Shown here piece after piece: positions 1-6,474 of a stretch of DNA of 9,001 bases. This DNA comes from Odoribacteraceae bacterium. GTDB taxonomy: Bacteria; Bacteroidota; Bacteroidia; Bacteroidales; Marinifilaceae. A program made the translations under genes and the position numbers. Within the stretch, counting starts at the first letter, position 1. Each line of letters begins with the position of its first letter. The stretch lies in NCBI GenBank assembly GCA_031279175.1, contig JAITJA010000213.1:1-9001 (forward strand). The letters run 5' to 3'. A model generated the notes under the pieces. That model was not told the DNA's origin. It worked only from the letters and a program-made list of their open reading frames with translations, and searched no databases.

Positions 1-4
1 AGCT

Positions 5-328
5 CGCGAAAGCTTCCCGCGGCTCGCGAGAGACCCTCGCGAGCTCGCGAAGGCTTCTCGCGGGGCGCGGGGCCTGTTCGCGAGCCCGCGACGGCCATTT
101 TCCACCGCGCGAACTGACACTGCAAGCCCGCGAATACCTCCCGCGTGCCGGTATCCGCCACTCGCGGCCCCGCGACTACACATCGCGTGTCACTTCTCGT
201 CGCTCGCGCCGTCGCGACCACCTCCCGCGTGCCGGTTTTCGTCTTTCGCGACGCCGCGCACCCCCCTCGCGTTCCGTTTCCCGACGCGCGCGAAATCGCG
301 AGAATCCCCCGCGTCCTCCCCGCCCGTT
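5..328. repeat. Degenerate 41-42 bp tandem repeat array, CGCG-phased
   Basis: About eight consecutive units begin at 5, 46, 87, 129, 171, 213, 255 and 297 (periods 41, 41, 42, 42, 42, 42, 42; the last is incomplete). Every unit starts with CGCG, seven of the eight with CGCGA. A second CGCG sits at unit offset 14-17 in all but the 87 unit. A third lies at offset 34-37 in the 41-bp units and 35-38 in the 42-bp units, except the 87 and last units. Between these anchors the sequence drifts, but the 17-mer ACCTCCCGCGTGCCGGT is identical at 136-152 and 220-236, exactly two units apart. One plus-strand frame stays open over 145-330 only because 42 is a multiple of 3; I see no start signal or protein family. 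The array probably extends left of the window. Its function is unknown; the same family reappears at 8879-9001. Confidence 0.85.
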
Positions 329-507
329 AAGAAATCATTAACTAAATATTTACAAACGCGCCCCCGCCCTTGCCACGGGTTTCGCGGATATCCCGGCCAC
401 CTCCCGGCGCGGGCGAAAAACGTGACGTCGCGAAACGAATCGCGCCCGCGCCCGGCCGCGTTATTTTCGCGCGCTCCCGCGGGCGTATTTTTTTCTCTTT
501 CCGCGCC
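329..507. other. GC-rich non-coding leader with AT-rich island upstream of bamD
   Basis: I see no gene here. 327-356 is a sharp AT-rich island in very GC-rich surroundings and holds an interrupted palindrome, GTTAA at 326-330 and TTAAC at 338-342 separated by 7 bases. From about 383 onward CGCG motifs return (383, 429, 441 and further), and 397-406 repeats ten bases (CCACCTCCCG) of the 213 unit of the tandem array, so this looks like decayed repeat sequence. The open frame that could extend bamD back to 422 passes through this low-complexity DNA and is rejected because it would bury the lipoprotein signal. Confidence 0.5.
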
Positions 508-537
508 TTGCGCGTTGACGATAATCGCTTACCTTTG
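508..537 (+). promoter_or_regulatory. Bacteroidota-type promoter of the bamD cluster
   Basis: The -7 box TACCTTTG at 530-537 matches the Bacteroidota consensus TAnnTTTG exactly. TTG at 508-510 lies 19 nt upstream, as expected for the -33 element of the primary sigma factor of this phylum. Transcription would start near 543-546, leaving a short leader of about 15 nt before the bamD ATG at 560. A purine-rich AGAAAGG lies at 551-557, closer to the start codon than usual. This is a motif match only; no transcription start has been measured. Confidence 0.7.
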
Positions 538-559
538 CCTGGCGCAAAAAAGAAAGGTT

Positions 560-1375
560 ATGACGAGTAAGATTTTAATTTTTTTCCTTGCATGTATCAT
601 GTTGACGTCGTGCGGCGAGTACCAGCAGCTCCTGAAGAGCGACGACTACGCGCTGGTCTACCGCAAGGCAATAGAGTATTATAACCGGGGGGATTACAAG
701 CGCTCGAAGGACCTCTTCTCGAGCGTGCGCGAGTTGTTCCGGGGGCGCTCGCAAGAACCAACGGTGGATTATTACATCGCGTTGTGTAGCTATAACCAGA
801 AAGATTACGTGCAAGCAGTAGACGATTTTCGCCGCTTCGTGAAGAGCTTCCCCGAGAACGAGAACGTGGAGGATTGCCTGTACATGATCGGTTATTGTAA
901 CTACTTGCTCTCCCCCAACGTGCGGCTGGACCAGGAGGACACGGAGGCCGCGATCAGGGATTTCCAGTTGTTCCTGACCCGCTACCCGGATAATTACCGG
1001 AAAGACCAGATAAACGAGTACATGGATATCCTGCGCGACAAGTTGTCGTACAAGGATTTTCTATCCGCCGAGAATTATTACCGGCGCGAACAGTACAAGG
1101 CCGCCGTGATCTGTTTCGATAACTGCCTGAAGGATTACCCGGGCACGAAATACCGGGAGGAGATCATGTACATGCTCTTTAACTCGAAGTTCGAGATCGC
1201 TTTCAATAGCTACGAGGCGTTGCAGTACGAGCGCTTCACGGAGGCCAAGGAGGAGTATTATTTCTTTATCGACGAGTACCCCAATAGCCAGTACGCCGAA
1301 CAAATGGCCGCGAAGTACGAGACAATTAACGCGTACCTGGAACGATTGACCCCGGCCGACACGGAAGATGATTAA
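560..1375 (+). CDS. bamD: Outer membrane protein assembly factor BamD (lipoprotein)
   Basis: A 271-residue lipoprotein of the BAM complex, which inserts beta-barrel proteins into the outer membrane; it would act on the periplasmic face of that membrane together with BamA. The ATG at 560 gives a lipoprotein signal: Lys4, a hydrophobic stretch at residues 5-15 and a lipobox LTSC with acylated Cys18 followed by Gly19. The mature start GEYQQLLKSDD and the following pairs of helices are TPR-like (for example YYNRGDYKRSKDLFSSVREL near 41-60, YNQKDYVQAVDDFRRFVKSFP near 80-100, and EQYKAAVICFDNCLKDYPG near 173-191), as in BamD/YfiO. An upstream in-frame ATG at 422 would place about 46 low-complexity residues before the signal and is rejected. 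It is the first gene of the cluster, directly behind a consensus promoter and 21 nt before rpoZ, an order I recognise from other Bacteroidota. No truncation is seen. Confidence 0.92.
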   Translation: MTSKILIFFLACIMLTSCGEYQQLLKSDDYALVYRKAIEYYNRGDYKRSKDLFSSVRELFRGRSQEPTVDYYIALCSYNQKDYVQAVDDFRRFVKSFPENENVEDCLYMIGYCNYLLSPNVRLDQEDTEAAIRDFQLFLTRYPDNYRKDQINEYMDILRDKLSYKDFLSAENYYRREQYKAAVICFDNCLKDYPGTKYREEIMYMLFNSKFEIAFNSYEALQYERFTEAKEEYYFFIDEYPNSQYAEQMAAKYETINAYLERLTPADTEDD

Positions 1376-1396
1376 CACGTAATAAAATATATACTC

Positions 1397-1735
1397 ATGA
1401 TTGATTTCAAAAGGATAACAGCACCATCAAACACGACCACGCGGAATACCGCGGCGTTGTCAGCCAAAACCGACAGCATCTACGAGGCCGTCGCCGTCAT
1501 CGGGAAAAGGGCTAACCAGATCTCTGTGGAAATGAAAGATGACCTGAGCAAGAAATTGCAGGAGTTTGCCTCGTACGCGGATAACCTGGAGGAGGTGTTC
1601 GAGAATCGCGAGCAGATCGAGATCTCGAAGTTTTACGAGAAACTCCCGAAACCCGTGCTGATCGCCATGCAGGAATTCGAGGACAACGAGATCTATTTCC
1701 GTAACTCGAAAGAAAAAGGGAACGCGAAGGAATAA
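1397..1735 (+). CDS. rpoZ: DNA-directed RNA polymerase subunit omega (Bacteroidota type)
   Basis: A 112-residue protein matching the Bacteroidota omega subunit, the small accessory subunit that helps assemble and stabilise the beta-prime subunit of RNA polymerase. Recognisable parts are the N-terminal APSNTTTRNTAAL (residues 9-21), the conserved core IYEAVAVIGKRANQISVEMK (28-47) and the acidic stretch NLEEVFENREQIEISKFYEK (63-82), a typical family signature. The length is normal for the phylum and longer than the E. coli protein in its C-terminal part. The start is the first ATG, 21 nt after bamD, with an A/T-rich leader and no clear Shine-Dalgarno, as is usual here. It is probably cotranscribed with bamD; an intrinsic terminator 14 nt beyond the stop codon suggests much transcription ends here. 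Confidence 0.88.
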   Translation: MIDFKRITAPSNTTTRNTAALSAKTDSIYEAVAVIGKRANQISVEMKDDLSKKLQEFASYADNLEEVFENREQIEISKFYEKLPKPVLIAMQEFEDNEIYFRNSKEKGNAKE

Positions 1736-1748
1736 GAAATTAACGTGA

Positions 1749-1779
1749 AAGGCTGTATCGAAAATACAGCCTTATTTTT
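1749..1779 (+). terminator. Intrinsic terminator between rpoZ and coaBC
   Basis: A perfect 10-bp stem (AAGGCTGTAT at 1749-1758 with ATACAGCCTT at 1764-1773) encloses a 5-base loop CGAAA and is followed by TATTTTT at 1773-1779. It lies 13 nt after the rpoZ stop codon and only 13 nt before the coaBC ATG. A coaBC frame extended to a GTG at 1745 would translate straight through this hairpin, which is a main reason for choosing the ATG at 1793. It is either a simple, leaky terminator or an attenuator; I see no leader peptide or competing antiterminator stem. Confidence 0.82.
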
Positions 1780-1792
1780 CAATAAAACGGTC

Positions 1793-2986
1793 ATGCTGGA
1801 AAAGAATATTATACTGGGAGTCACGGGAAGTATCGCGGCATACAAGGCCGCCGCGCTGGCGCGCTTGCTGGTGAAGGCAGGGGCCGCGGTGAAGGTGGTG
1901 ATGACCCCGCTGGCCAAGGAGTTTATTACCCCGCTGACAATGGCCACGCTGTCGAAGAACCCGATCATGGTCGATTTCTATGACCCGGAGAACGGGGCGT
2001 GGAACTCGCACGTGGACCTGGGGACGTGGGCCGATCTCTACCTGATCGCGCCGGCATCGGCAAACACGATCGGGAAGATGGTCGCGGGGATAGCGGATAA
2101 CTTGTTGCTGACGACTTACCTGTCGGCCCGGTGCCCGGTGGTGATCGCGCCGGCAATGGACATGGACATGTACGCCCACCCGGCCGTGCGGCATAACCTG
2201 GAGGTGTTGCGACTGAGGGGAGACGCGGTGATCGAACCGGGAGAAGGCGAGCTGGCCAGCGGCTTGACGGGAAAGGGACGGATGGAAGAGCCGGAGCAAA
2301 TCCTGGATTTCCTGGAACGCTTTTTTGTTCTCAAGGAGATGGCGGGGGTAAAGGTGGTGGTGACGGCAGGACCGACGCGCGAGAAGATTGACCCCGTTCG
2401 TTTTGTCGGTAACTTCTCGTCGGGGAAGATGGGGTACGCGCTGGCAAGAGAGCTGGCAGACCGCGGCGCGGAGGTGGTGTTGGTCAGTGGCCCGACCTCT
2501 TTATCGATGGATCACCCGGGCGTGCGGCGGGTAGATGTCACCTCGGCAGGAGAGATGTACGACGCGACGGTATCGCTCTTCCCGGGGATGGACGTCGGGG
2601 TGCTGTGCGCGGCGGTGGCTGATTTCACCCCCGTCTCCCCGTCGATGACCAAGTTAAAGCGGGAGGAGAGTGACTTGTTGCTGACGCTACGCCCCACGCG
2701 GGATATCGCCGCCGCGCTGGGAGAGATGAAGGGAGAGCGCCAACGGCTGGTGGGGTTCGCGCTTGAGACGCGGGACGAGATCGCTAACGCGCGGGCCAAG
2801 ATGCAACGGAAGAACCTGGATCTGATCGTCCTGAATAGCTTGAATGACGCCGGCGCCGGCTTCCAGGTGGAGACGAACAAGGTGACGATCCTCGACCGGG
2901 AAGGGCGCGTGACGGAATATGCCGTGAAGCCCAAGCGCGCGGTCGCCGCGGATATCGCGGATAGAATTAGGGAGATAATTACTTAA
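1793..2986 (+). CDS. coaBC: Bifunctional phosphopantothenoylcysteine decarboxylase / phosphopantothenate-cysteine ligase
   Basis: A 397-residue cytosolic flavoprotein for two coenzyme A steps: the CoaB part joins cysteine to 4'-phosphopantothenate (CTP-dependent in bacteria) and the CoaC part decarboxylates the product to 4'-phosphopantetheine. The CoaC domain (about 1-180) has the FMN-binding start ILGVTGSIAAYKA, His73 in NSHVDL and PASANTIGKMVAGIADN (87-103). The CoaB domain (about 185-397) has VVVTAGPTREKIDPVRFVGN (188-207), SSGKMG, AAVADF (273-278) and KLKR with Lys289. Two expected CoaC residues differ: the PxMNxxMW motif reads PAMDMDMY (Asp123 for Asn), and the ACGDxGxGRM loop reads ASGLTGKGRM, with Ser156 in place of the catalytic Cys. 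I recall similar sequences in other Bacteroidota, so this is probably lineage-specific rather than damage. The ATG at 1793 was chosen over GTG 1745, which would run through a terminator. pyrB follows after 10 nt. Confidence 0.9.
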   Translation: MLEKNIILGVTGSIAAYKAAALARLLVKAGAAVKVVMTPLAKEFITPLTMATLSKNPIMVDFYDPENGAWNSHVDLGTWADLYLIAPASANTIGKMVAGIADNLLLTTYLSARCPVVIAPAMDMDMYAHPAVRHNLEVLRLRGDAVIEPGEGELASGLTGKGRMEEPEQILDFLERFFVLKEMAGVKVVVTAGPTREKIDPVRFVGNFSSGKMGYALARELADRGAEVVLVSGPTSLSMDHPGVRRVDVTSAGEMYDATVSLFPGMDVGVLCAAVADFTPVSPSMTKLKREESDLLLTLRPTRDIAAALGEMKGERQRLVGFALETRDEIANARAKMQRKNLDLIVLNSLNDAGAGFQVETNKVTILDREGRVTEYAVKPKRAVAADIADRIREIIT

Positions 2987-2996
2987 ATATACACGT

Positions 2997-3905
2997 ATGA
3001 ATAATTGCTTGATTTCTATTACCGATTACTCGAAGGAGGAGATACTGGAGGTGTTGAAGACCGCGGCCCGGTTCGAGGAGTGCCCGAACAACCATTTACT
3101 GGAGGGGAAGGTGGTGGCCTCTTTGTTTTTCGAGCCTTCGACGCGCACGCGCTTGAGTTTTGAGACCGCCATCAGCAGGATGGGGGGGCGGATCGTCGGT
3201 TTTGCCGACTCCTCGTCGACGAGCACCTCGAAGGGTGAGTCGCTGAAGGACACGATCAAGATGGTGGATAACTATTGCGACTTGATCGTGATGCGTCACC
3301 CGCTGGAAGGGGCCGCCCGCTTTGCCAGCGAGGTCGCGTCAGTGCCGGTGATTAACGCGGGCGACGGCGCTAACCAGCATCCTACCCAGACAATGCTCGA
3401 TCTCTACTCGATCTACAAGACGCAAGGCCGGCTGGATAACCTGGAGATCTTCATGGTGGGCGACCTGAAATACGGGCGGACGGTGCACTCGCTCTTGCAG
3501 GCGATGAGCCACTTTAACCCGGTCTTCCATTTTATCTCTCCGGGCGAGCTGGAGATGCCGGCAACGTACAAGTTGTTTCTCGATAGCTTGCATATCCCTT
3601 ACCACGAGCACCGGGAGCTGGACGATGTGATCAATAGCGCCGATATCCTCTACATGACCCGCGTGCAACGCGAGCGCTTCGCCGACCTGCTGGAGTACGA
3701 GAAGGTGAAGAATGTCTACGTCCTGCACAACTCGATGCTGGCAGGCACGAAGGACAACCTGCGCATCCTGCACCCGCTCCCGCGCGTCAACGAGATCAAC
3801 GAGGACGTGGACGAGAACAAGAAAGCCTACTATTTTGACCAGGCGCGGAATGGCGTCTATACCCGGCAGGCAATTATTTTCAAGGCATTAAATTTAACAT
3901 GGTAA
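2997..3905 (+). CDS. pyrB: Aspartate carbamoyltransferase catalytic subunit
   Basis: A 302-residue catalytic chain of aspartate transcarbamoylase, which makes N-carbamoyl-L-aspartate from carbamoyl phosphate and aspartate, the first committed step of pyrimidine synthesis. The carbamoyl phosphate domain carries FEPSTRTR (residues 45-52, with Ser48-Thr49-Arg50-Thr51) and the 70s-80s loop SSSTSTSKGES with Lys79, which reaches into the neighbouring active site. Further on are HPTQ (His128), the GRTVHS segment (Arg161), TRVQ with Arg222 and the HPLPR loop (259-263), in the same order and near the same numbers as in E. coli PyrB. No active-site residue appears missing. The start is the only sensible ATG, 10 nt after coaBC. 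pyrI follows after 12 nt, so the enzyme is probably a class B holoenzyme of catalytic trimers and regulatory dimers. Confidence 0.96.
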   Translation: MNNCLISITDYSKEEILEVLKTAARFEECPNNHLLEGKVVASLFFEPSTRTRLSFETAISRMGGRIVGFADSSSTSTSKGESLKDTIKMVDNYCDLIVMRHPLEGAARFASEVASVPVINAGDGANQHPTQTMLDLYSIYKTQGRLDNLEIFMVGDLKYGRTVHSLLQAMSHFNPVFHFISPGELEMPATYKLFLDSLHIPYHEHRELDDVINSADILYMTRVQRERFADLLEYEKVKNVYVLHNSMLAGTKDNLRILHPLPRVNEINEDVDENKKAYYFDQARNGVYTRQAIIFKALNLTW

Positions 3906-3917
3906 ACGAATGAAGTT

Positions 3918-4379
3918 ATGACAGCAAAAAAGGAATTACTGCAGGTGAGCGCCGTGGAAAACGGCACGGTCATCGATCATATCCCCGCGCGGAAGTTGTT
4001 CGACGTGATCAATGTTTTGGGTATTGCCTCTTGCGACAACACGATCACGTTCGGCAATAACCTCGCGAGTAATAAACTGGGGAAGAAAGCAATTATCAAG
4101 ATATCCGATCGTTTTCTCGTGGACGAGGAGATCGACAAGCTGGCCCTGGTAGCGCCATCGGCAAAGATTAATATCATCTGTAACTTCGAGGTGGTGGAAA
4201 AGAAGACCGTCAACGTGCCGAAGCGCGTCGAGGGCATTGCCCGGTGCGTGAATCCACAGTGCATTACCAATCACCAGAACGTGAAAACAAAGTTCGACGT
4301 GGTGGGGAGCGCGCCCATCGTCCTGCGGTGCTTGTATTGCGAGAAGCTAACGGATCAGGAACACATCGAGATCTTGTAA
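3918..4379 (+). CDS. pyrI: Aspartate carbamoyltransferase regulatory subunit
   Basis: A 153-residue regulatory chain that binds nucleotides and couples them to PyrB; in the family CTP inhibits and ATP activates. The nucleotide-binding domain (about 1-100) has GTVIDHIP with Asp20 and His21, Lys61 and Lys95, matching E. coli Asp19, His20, Lys60 and Lys94 once the initiator Met is discounted. The C-terminal zinc domain has all four cysteine ligands, Cys110, Cys115, Cys138 and Cys141, with E. coli-like spacing; this domain makes the contact with PyrB. All effector and zinc residues I can check are present, so allosteric control is likely intact. It lies 12 nt after pyrB, and a terminator begins 22 nt after the stop, making it the last gene of the cluster. 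Confidence 0.96.
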   Translation: MTAKKELLQVSAVENGTVIDHIPARKLFDVINVLGIASCDNTITFGNNLASNKLGKKAIIKISDRFLVDEEIDKLALVAPSAKINIICNFEVVEKKTVNVPKRVEGIARCVNPQCITNHQNVKTKFDVVGSAPIVLRCLYCEKLTDQEHIEIL

Positions 4380-4401
4380 ACGCGGGGATCGCTGTAAACG
4401 G

Positions 4402-4440
4402 AACCGGGCCTTGGCAGTTTGCCAGGCCCGGTTTCATTTT
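4402..4440. terminator. Terminator after pyrI, possibly bidirectional
   Basis: Left arm 4402-4416 (AACCGGGCC, bulged T, TGGCA) pairs with right arm 4420-4433 (TGCCA, GGCCCGGTT) around a 3-base loop GTT: a 14-bp stem with a single bulge. On the plus strand TTTCATTTT follows. On the minus strand the run after the stem is weaker (TTCCGTTT). It lies in the 79-nt gap between the convergent pyrI and glutamate semialdehyde dehydrogenase genes and may serve both, the plus direction being better supported. Confidence 0.88.
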
Positions 4441-4458
4441 ACTACCCGAGGTTTCGTC

Positions 4459-6090
4459 CTACTCCTCGAGGAAGTTGGGATAGAGATACCCCGTGGCAGG
4501 GATAAAGGTCTCCTTGATCGCCCGCGGGGAGACCCACCGCAACAGGTTAAATATCGTCCCGGCCTTATCATTCGTCCCGGAGGCCCGCCCGCCGCCGAAC
4601 GGCTGTTGGTTCACGACGGCCCCGGTTGGCTTATCGTTGATATAGAAATTCCCGGCGGTATGCGTGAGGCGCTCGGTCAGCTTCTCGATACTCGCCCGGT
4701 TGTTCGAAAAGATCGCGCCGGTCAGCGCGTAGATCGACCCGTTATCCAGCAAGTCAAGCGTCTCGTCTACCCGCGCGTCCTCGTACACGAAGACGGTAAG
4801 CACGGGGCCGAACAACTCCTCCTGCATGGTGATATAATCCGGTCGCGAAACCCGGATCACGGTGGGGGCGATGAAATACCCGCGCGACTTATCGTGCGTC
4901 CCGCCGGCCACGATCTCCGCGTCGGGAGAGGCCTTCGCGTCATCGATTGCCCGCGCCAGCTTGTCGAAAGAGGCCTCGTCGATCACGGCGTTCACGAAAC
5001 AGGTGAAATCCTCCACGCCACCCATCTTGATCGCGGCGACATCCTGCTTGAGCCGGGCCTCTATCGCGGGCCAGAGCGAGGCAGGGACATACGCGCGGGA
5101 AGCGGCCGAACATTTCTGCCCTTGATACTCGAAAGCGCCACGCGTCATGGCAGTGGCCACCTCCACCGGGTTAGCGGTAGGGTCGGCGAAGATATAATCC
5201 TTACCACCGGTCTCGCCCACGATGCGCGGGTAGGAGCGATAATTCGAGATATTCTTCACGATATTCGCCCAGATGTCATTAAACACGCCGGTCGACCCGG
5301 TAAAGTGTATCCCCGCGAAATCCTTATCCTTCAGCATGACGTCGGCGGCGGTAGGCCCCGAACAATAGACCAGATTAATCACCCCGTCCGGCAGCCCGGC
5401 CTCCTGCAGGATCTTCATGATCAGGTAGGCGGAATAGACGGCAGTCTTCGACGGCTTCCACACGCAGACATTCCCCATCAGGGCGGGCGCGGTGGGCAGG
5501 TTACCGGCGATGGAGGTAAAATTAAACGGCGTCAGCGCCCAGACGAAGCCTTCCAGCGGTCGCCACTCGACGCGATTCCACGTGCCCGGCGACGAGCTGG
5601 GTTGCTGGTGATAAATCTCGTACATGTTCTTGACGTTAAACCGGAAGAAATCCGCCAGCTCGCACACGCAATCGATCTCGGCCTGGAAAGCATTCTTGGA
5701 CTGCCCGAGCATCGTGACGGCATTCATCTGCTGGCGGTAGGGGCCTGCCAGCAGCTCGGCAGCTTTCAGGAAAATAGCCGCGCGGCTCTCCCACCGCGTC
5801 TTCTCCCACGCGGGTTTAGCCGCGAGCGCGGCCTCGATAGCGGCGCGCACGTGCGCGTGATCGCCCTGGTGATAACGTCCCAGCAGGTGGGCGTGATCGT
5901 GAGGCGGGCGGACGTCGAACGTCTTCCCCGTGCGGACTTCTTTTCCCCCGATAATCATGGGGATATCCGCGACCGCGGCGCGCGTCTTCGCGATAGCCGC
6001 TTTCAACTCTTTTTTCTCGGGTGAACCCGGGGCGTAACTCATGATCGGTTCGTTACTGGCCACGGGCAATTGATAAACTCCTTTTGGCAT
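4459..6090 (-). CDS. pruA: L-glutamate gamma-semialdehyde (1-pyrroline-5-carboxylate) dehydrogenase
   Basis: A 543-residue aldehyde dehydrogenase that oxidises L-glutamate 5-semialdehyde to glutamate with NAD+, the last step of proline (and ornithine/arginine) catabolism. No signal peptide is seen, so it should be cytosolic. The N-terminus (MPKGVYQLPVASNEPIMSYA) is characteristic of the long, ALDH4-like form. ALDH landmarks appear in order: TPFNFTS with Asn190 for the oxyanion hole, WKPSKTA with Lys212, FTGSTG (263-268), GETGGKD with general base Glu293, GQKCSAASR with nucleophile Cys327, and EELFGPVL (424-431). The C-terminal QPFGGGRASGTNDKAG loop is also standard. The catalytic residues are intact. 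There is no proline dehydrogenase beside it; PutA-type fusion is excluded by the length. Its stop codon converges on pyrI, and its 5' side faces the S46 peptidase across 542 nt. pruA and rocA are both used for this enzyme. Confidence 0.93.
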   Translation of the reverse strand: MPKGVYQLPVASNEPIMSYAPGSPEKKELKAAIAKTRAAVADIPMIIGGKEVRTGKTFDVRPPHDHAHLLGRYHQGDHAHVRAAIEAALAAKPAWEKTRWESRAAIFLKAAELLAGPYRQQMNAVTMLGQSKNAFQAEIDCVCELADFFRFNVKNMYEIYHQQPSSSPGTWNRVEWRPLEGFVWALTPFNFTSIAGNLPTAPALMGNVCVWKPSKTAVYSAYLIMKILQEAGLPDGVINLVYCSGPTAADVMLKDKDFAGIHFTGSTGVFNDIWANIVKNISNYRSYPRIVGETGGKDYIFADPTANPVEVATAMTRGAFEYQGQKCSAASRAYVPASLWPAIEARLKQDVAAIKMGGVEDFTCFVNAVIDEASFDKLARAIDDAKASPDAEIVAGGTHDKSRGYFIAPTVIRVSRPDYITMQEELFGPVLTVFVYEDARVDETLDLLDNGSIYALTGAIFSNNRASIEKLTERLTHTAGNFYINDKPTGAVVNQQPFGGGRASGTNDKAGTIFNLLRWVSPRAIKETFIPATGYLYPNFLEE

Positions 6091-6174
6091 ATCGATTATG
6101 TTTTAGATGGTGAATATATATTCTACGCTCGTTTATCGCTCGTCCTCGCGGTTATCCTTCTCGTCCCTTACTTA

Positions 6175-6188
6175 CCGTTGTTTCATGC
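6175..6188 (+). repeat. 14-bp direct repeat, left copy
   Basis: CCGTTGTTTCATGC here is identical to 6475-6488, exactly 300 bp away. A perfect 14-mer repeated within 542 bases is unlikely by chance. The copies could be protein-binding sites or the ends of an inserted or deleted segment; no inverted terminal repeats are seen just inside them. Confidence 0.7.
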
Positions 6189-6301
6189 ATCTATAAAATT
6201 CCCGGCCTATTTTGGCCTCCCGCGGAAATCCTTTCGCTGAACGAATACAACAAGAAATAGAGATTGTCCCCGCCTCTCTCCTTTCCCGGACGCGCGTATA
6301 C

Positions 6302-6331
6302 CAAAAATAGAAAAAAAAAGAGAGCTCCAAA
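6302..6331 (-). promoter_or_regulatory. Candidate promoter for the glutamate semialdehyde dehydrogenase gene
   Basis: On the minus strand TATTTTTG (6309 to 6302) matches the Bacteroidota -7 consensus TAnnTTTG in every fixed position. TTTG (6331 to 6328) lies 18 nt upstream as a -33 element. Transcription would start near 6295 and leave an untranslated leader of about 205 nt before the start codon at 6090. I find no better match closer to the gene, but the area is A/T-rich and a chance match is possible. Confidence 0.45.
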
Positions 6332-6474
6332 CAGGTAACAAACAGTTTTCCAGTAGAATTTTTATTCGAGGAACCACCGCGATATGCAACCGGCGAGGGG
6401 ACGCGGATCACGACGCCACGCCCCATGGTTACGGTACATCGCCGCCCCGCCGCGCGCTTTCGCGAGGAACAACC

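Noticed and set aside
5..328. CRISPR array
   Set aside because: The units are contiguous and degenerate with no identical repeats separated by unique spacers, and no cas gene is present.
145..330. Small 61-codon protein with 14-residue periodicity
   Set aside because: The frame stays open because the DNA repeats with a period divisible by three. There is no promoter or ribosome-binding signal, and the neighbouring units with 41-bp periods break any repeat protein.
422..559. N-terminal extension of BamD from an ATG at 422
   Set aside because: It would add low-complexity residues before an obvious lipoprotein signal with lipobox Cys18 and would begin upstream of the consensus promoter at 508-537.
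1745..1792. GTG start at 1745 for coaBC
   Set aside because: The extension is encoded by the terminator hairpin and is not part of the CoaC fold; the ATG at 1793 gives the expected N-terminus.
4411..6024. A 537-codon open frame on the plus strand opposite the glutamate semialdehyde dehydrogenase gene
   Set aside because: It is the antisense shadow of a high-GC3 gene whose own product is a full ALDH with intact catalytic residues. The shadow product is rich in Arg, Gly, His and Asp without any family likeness, and its start falls inside the pyrI terminator hairpin.
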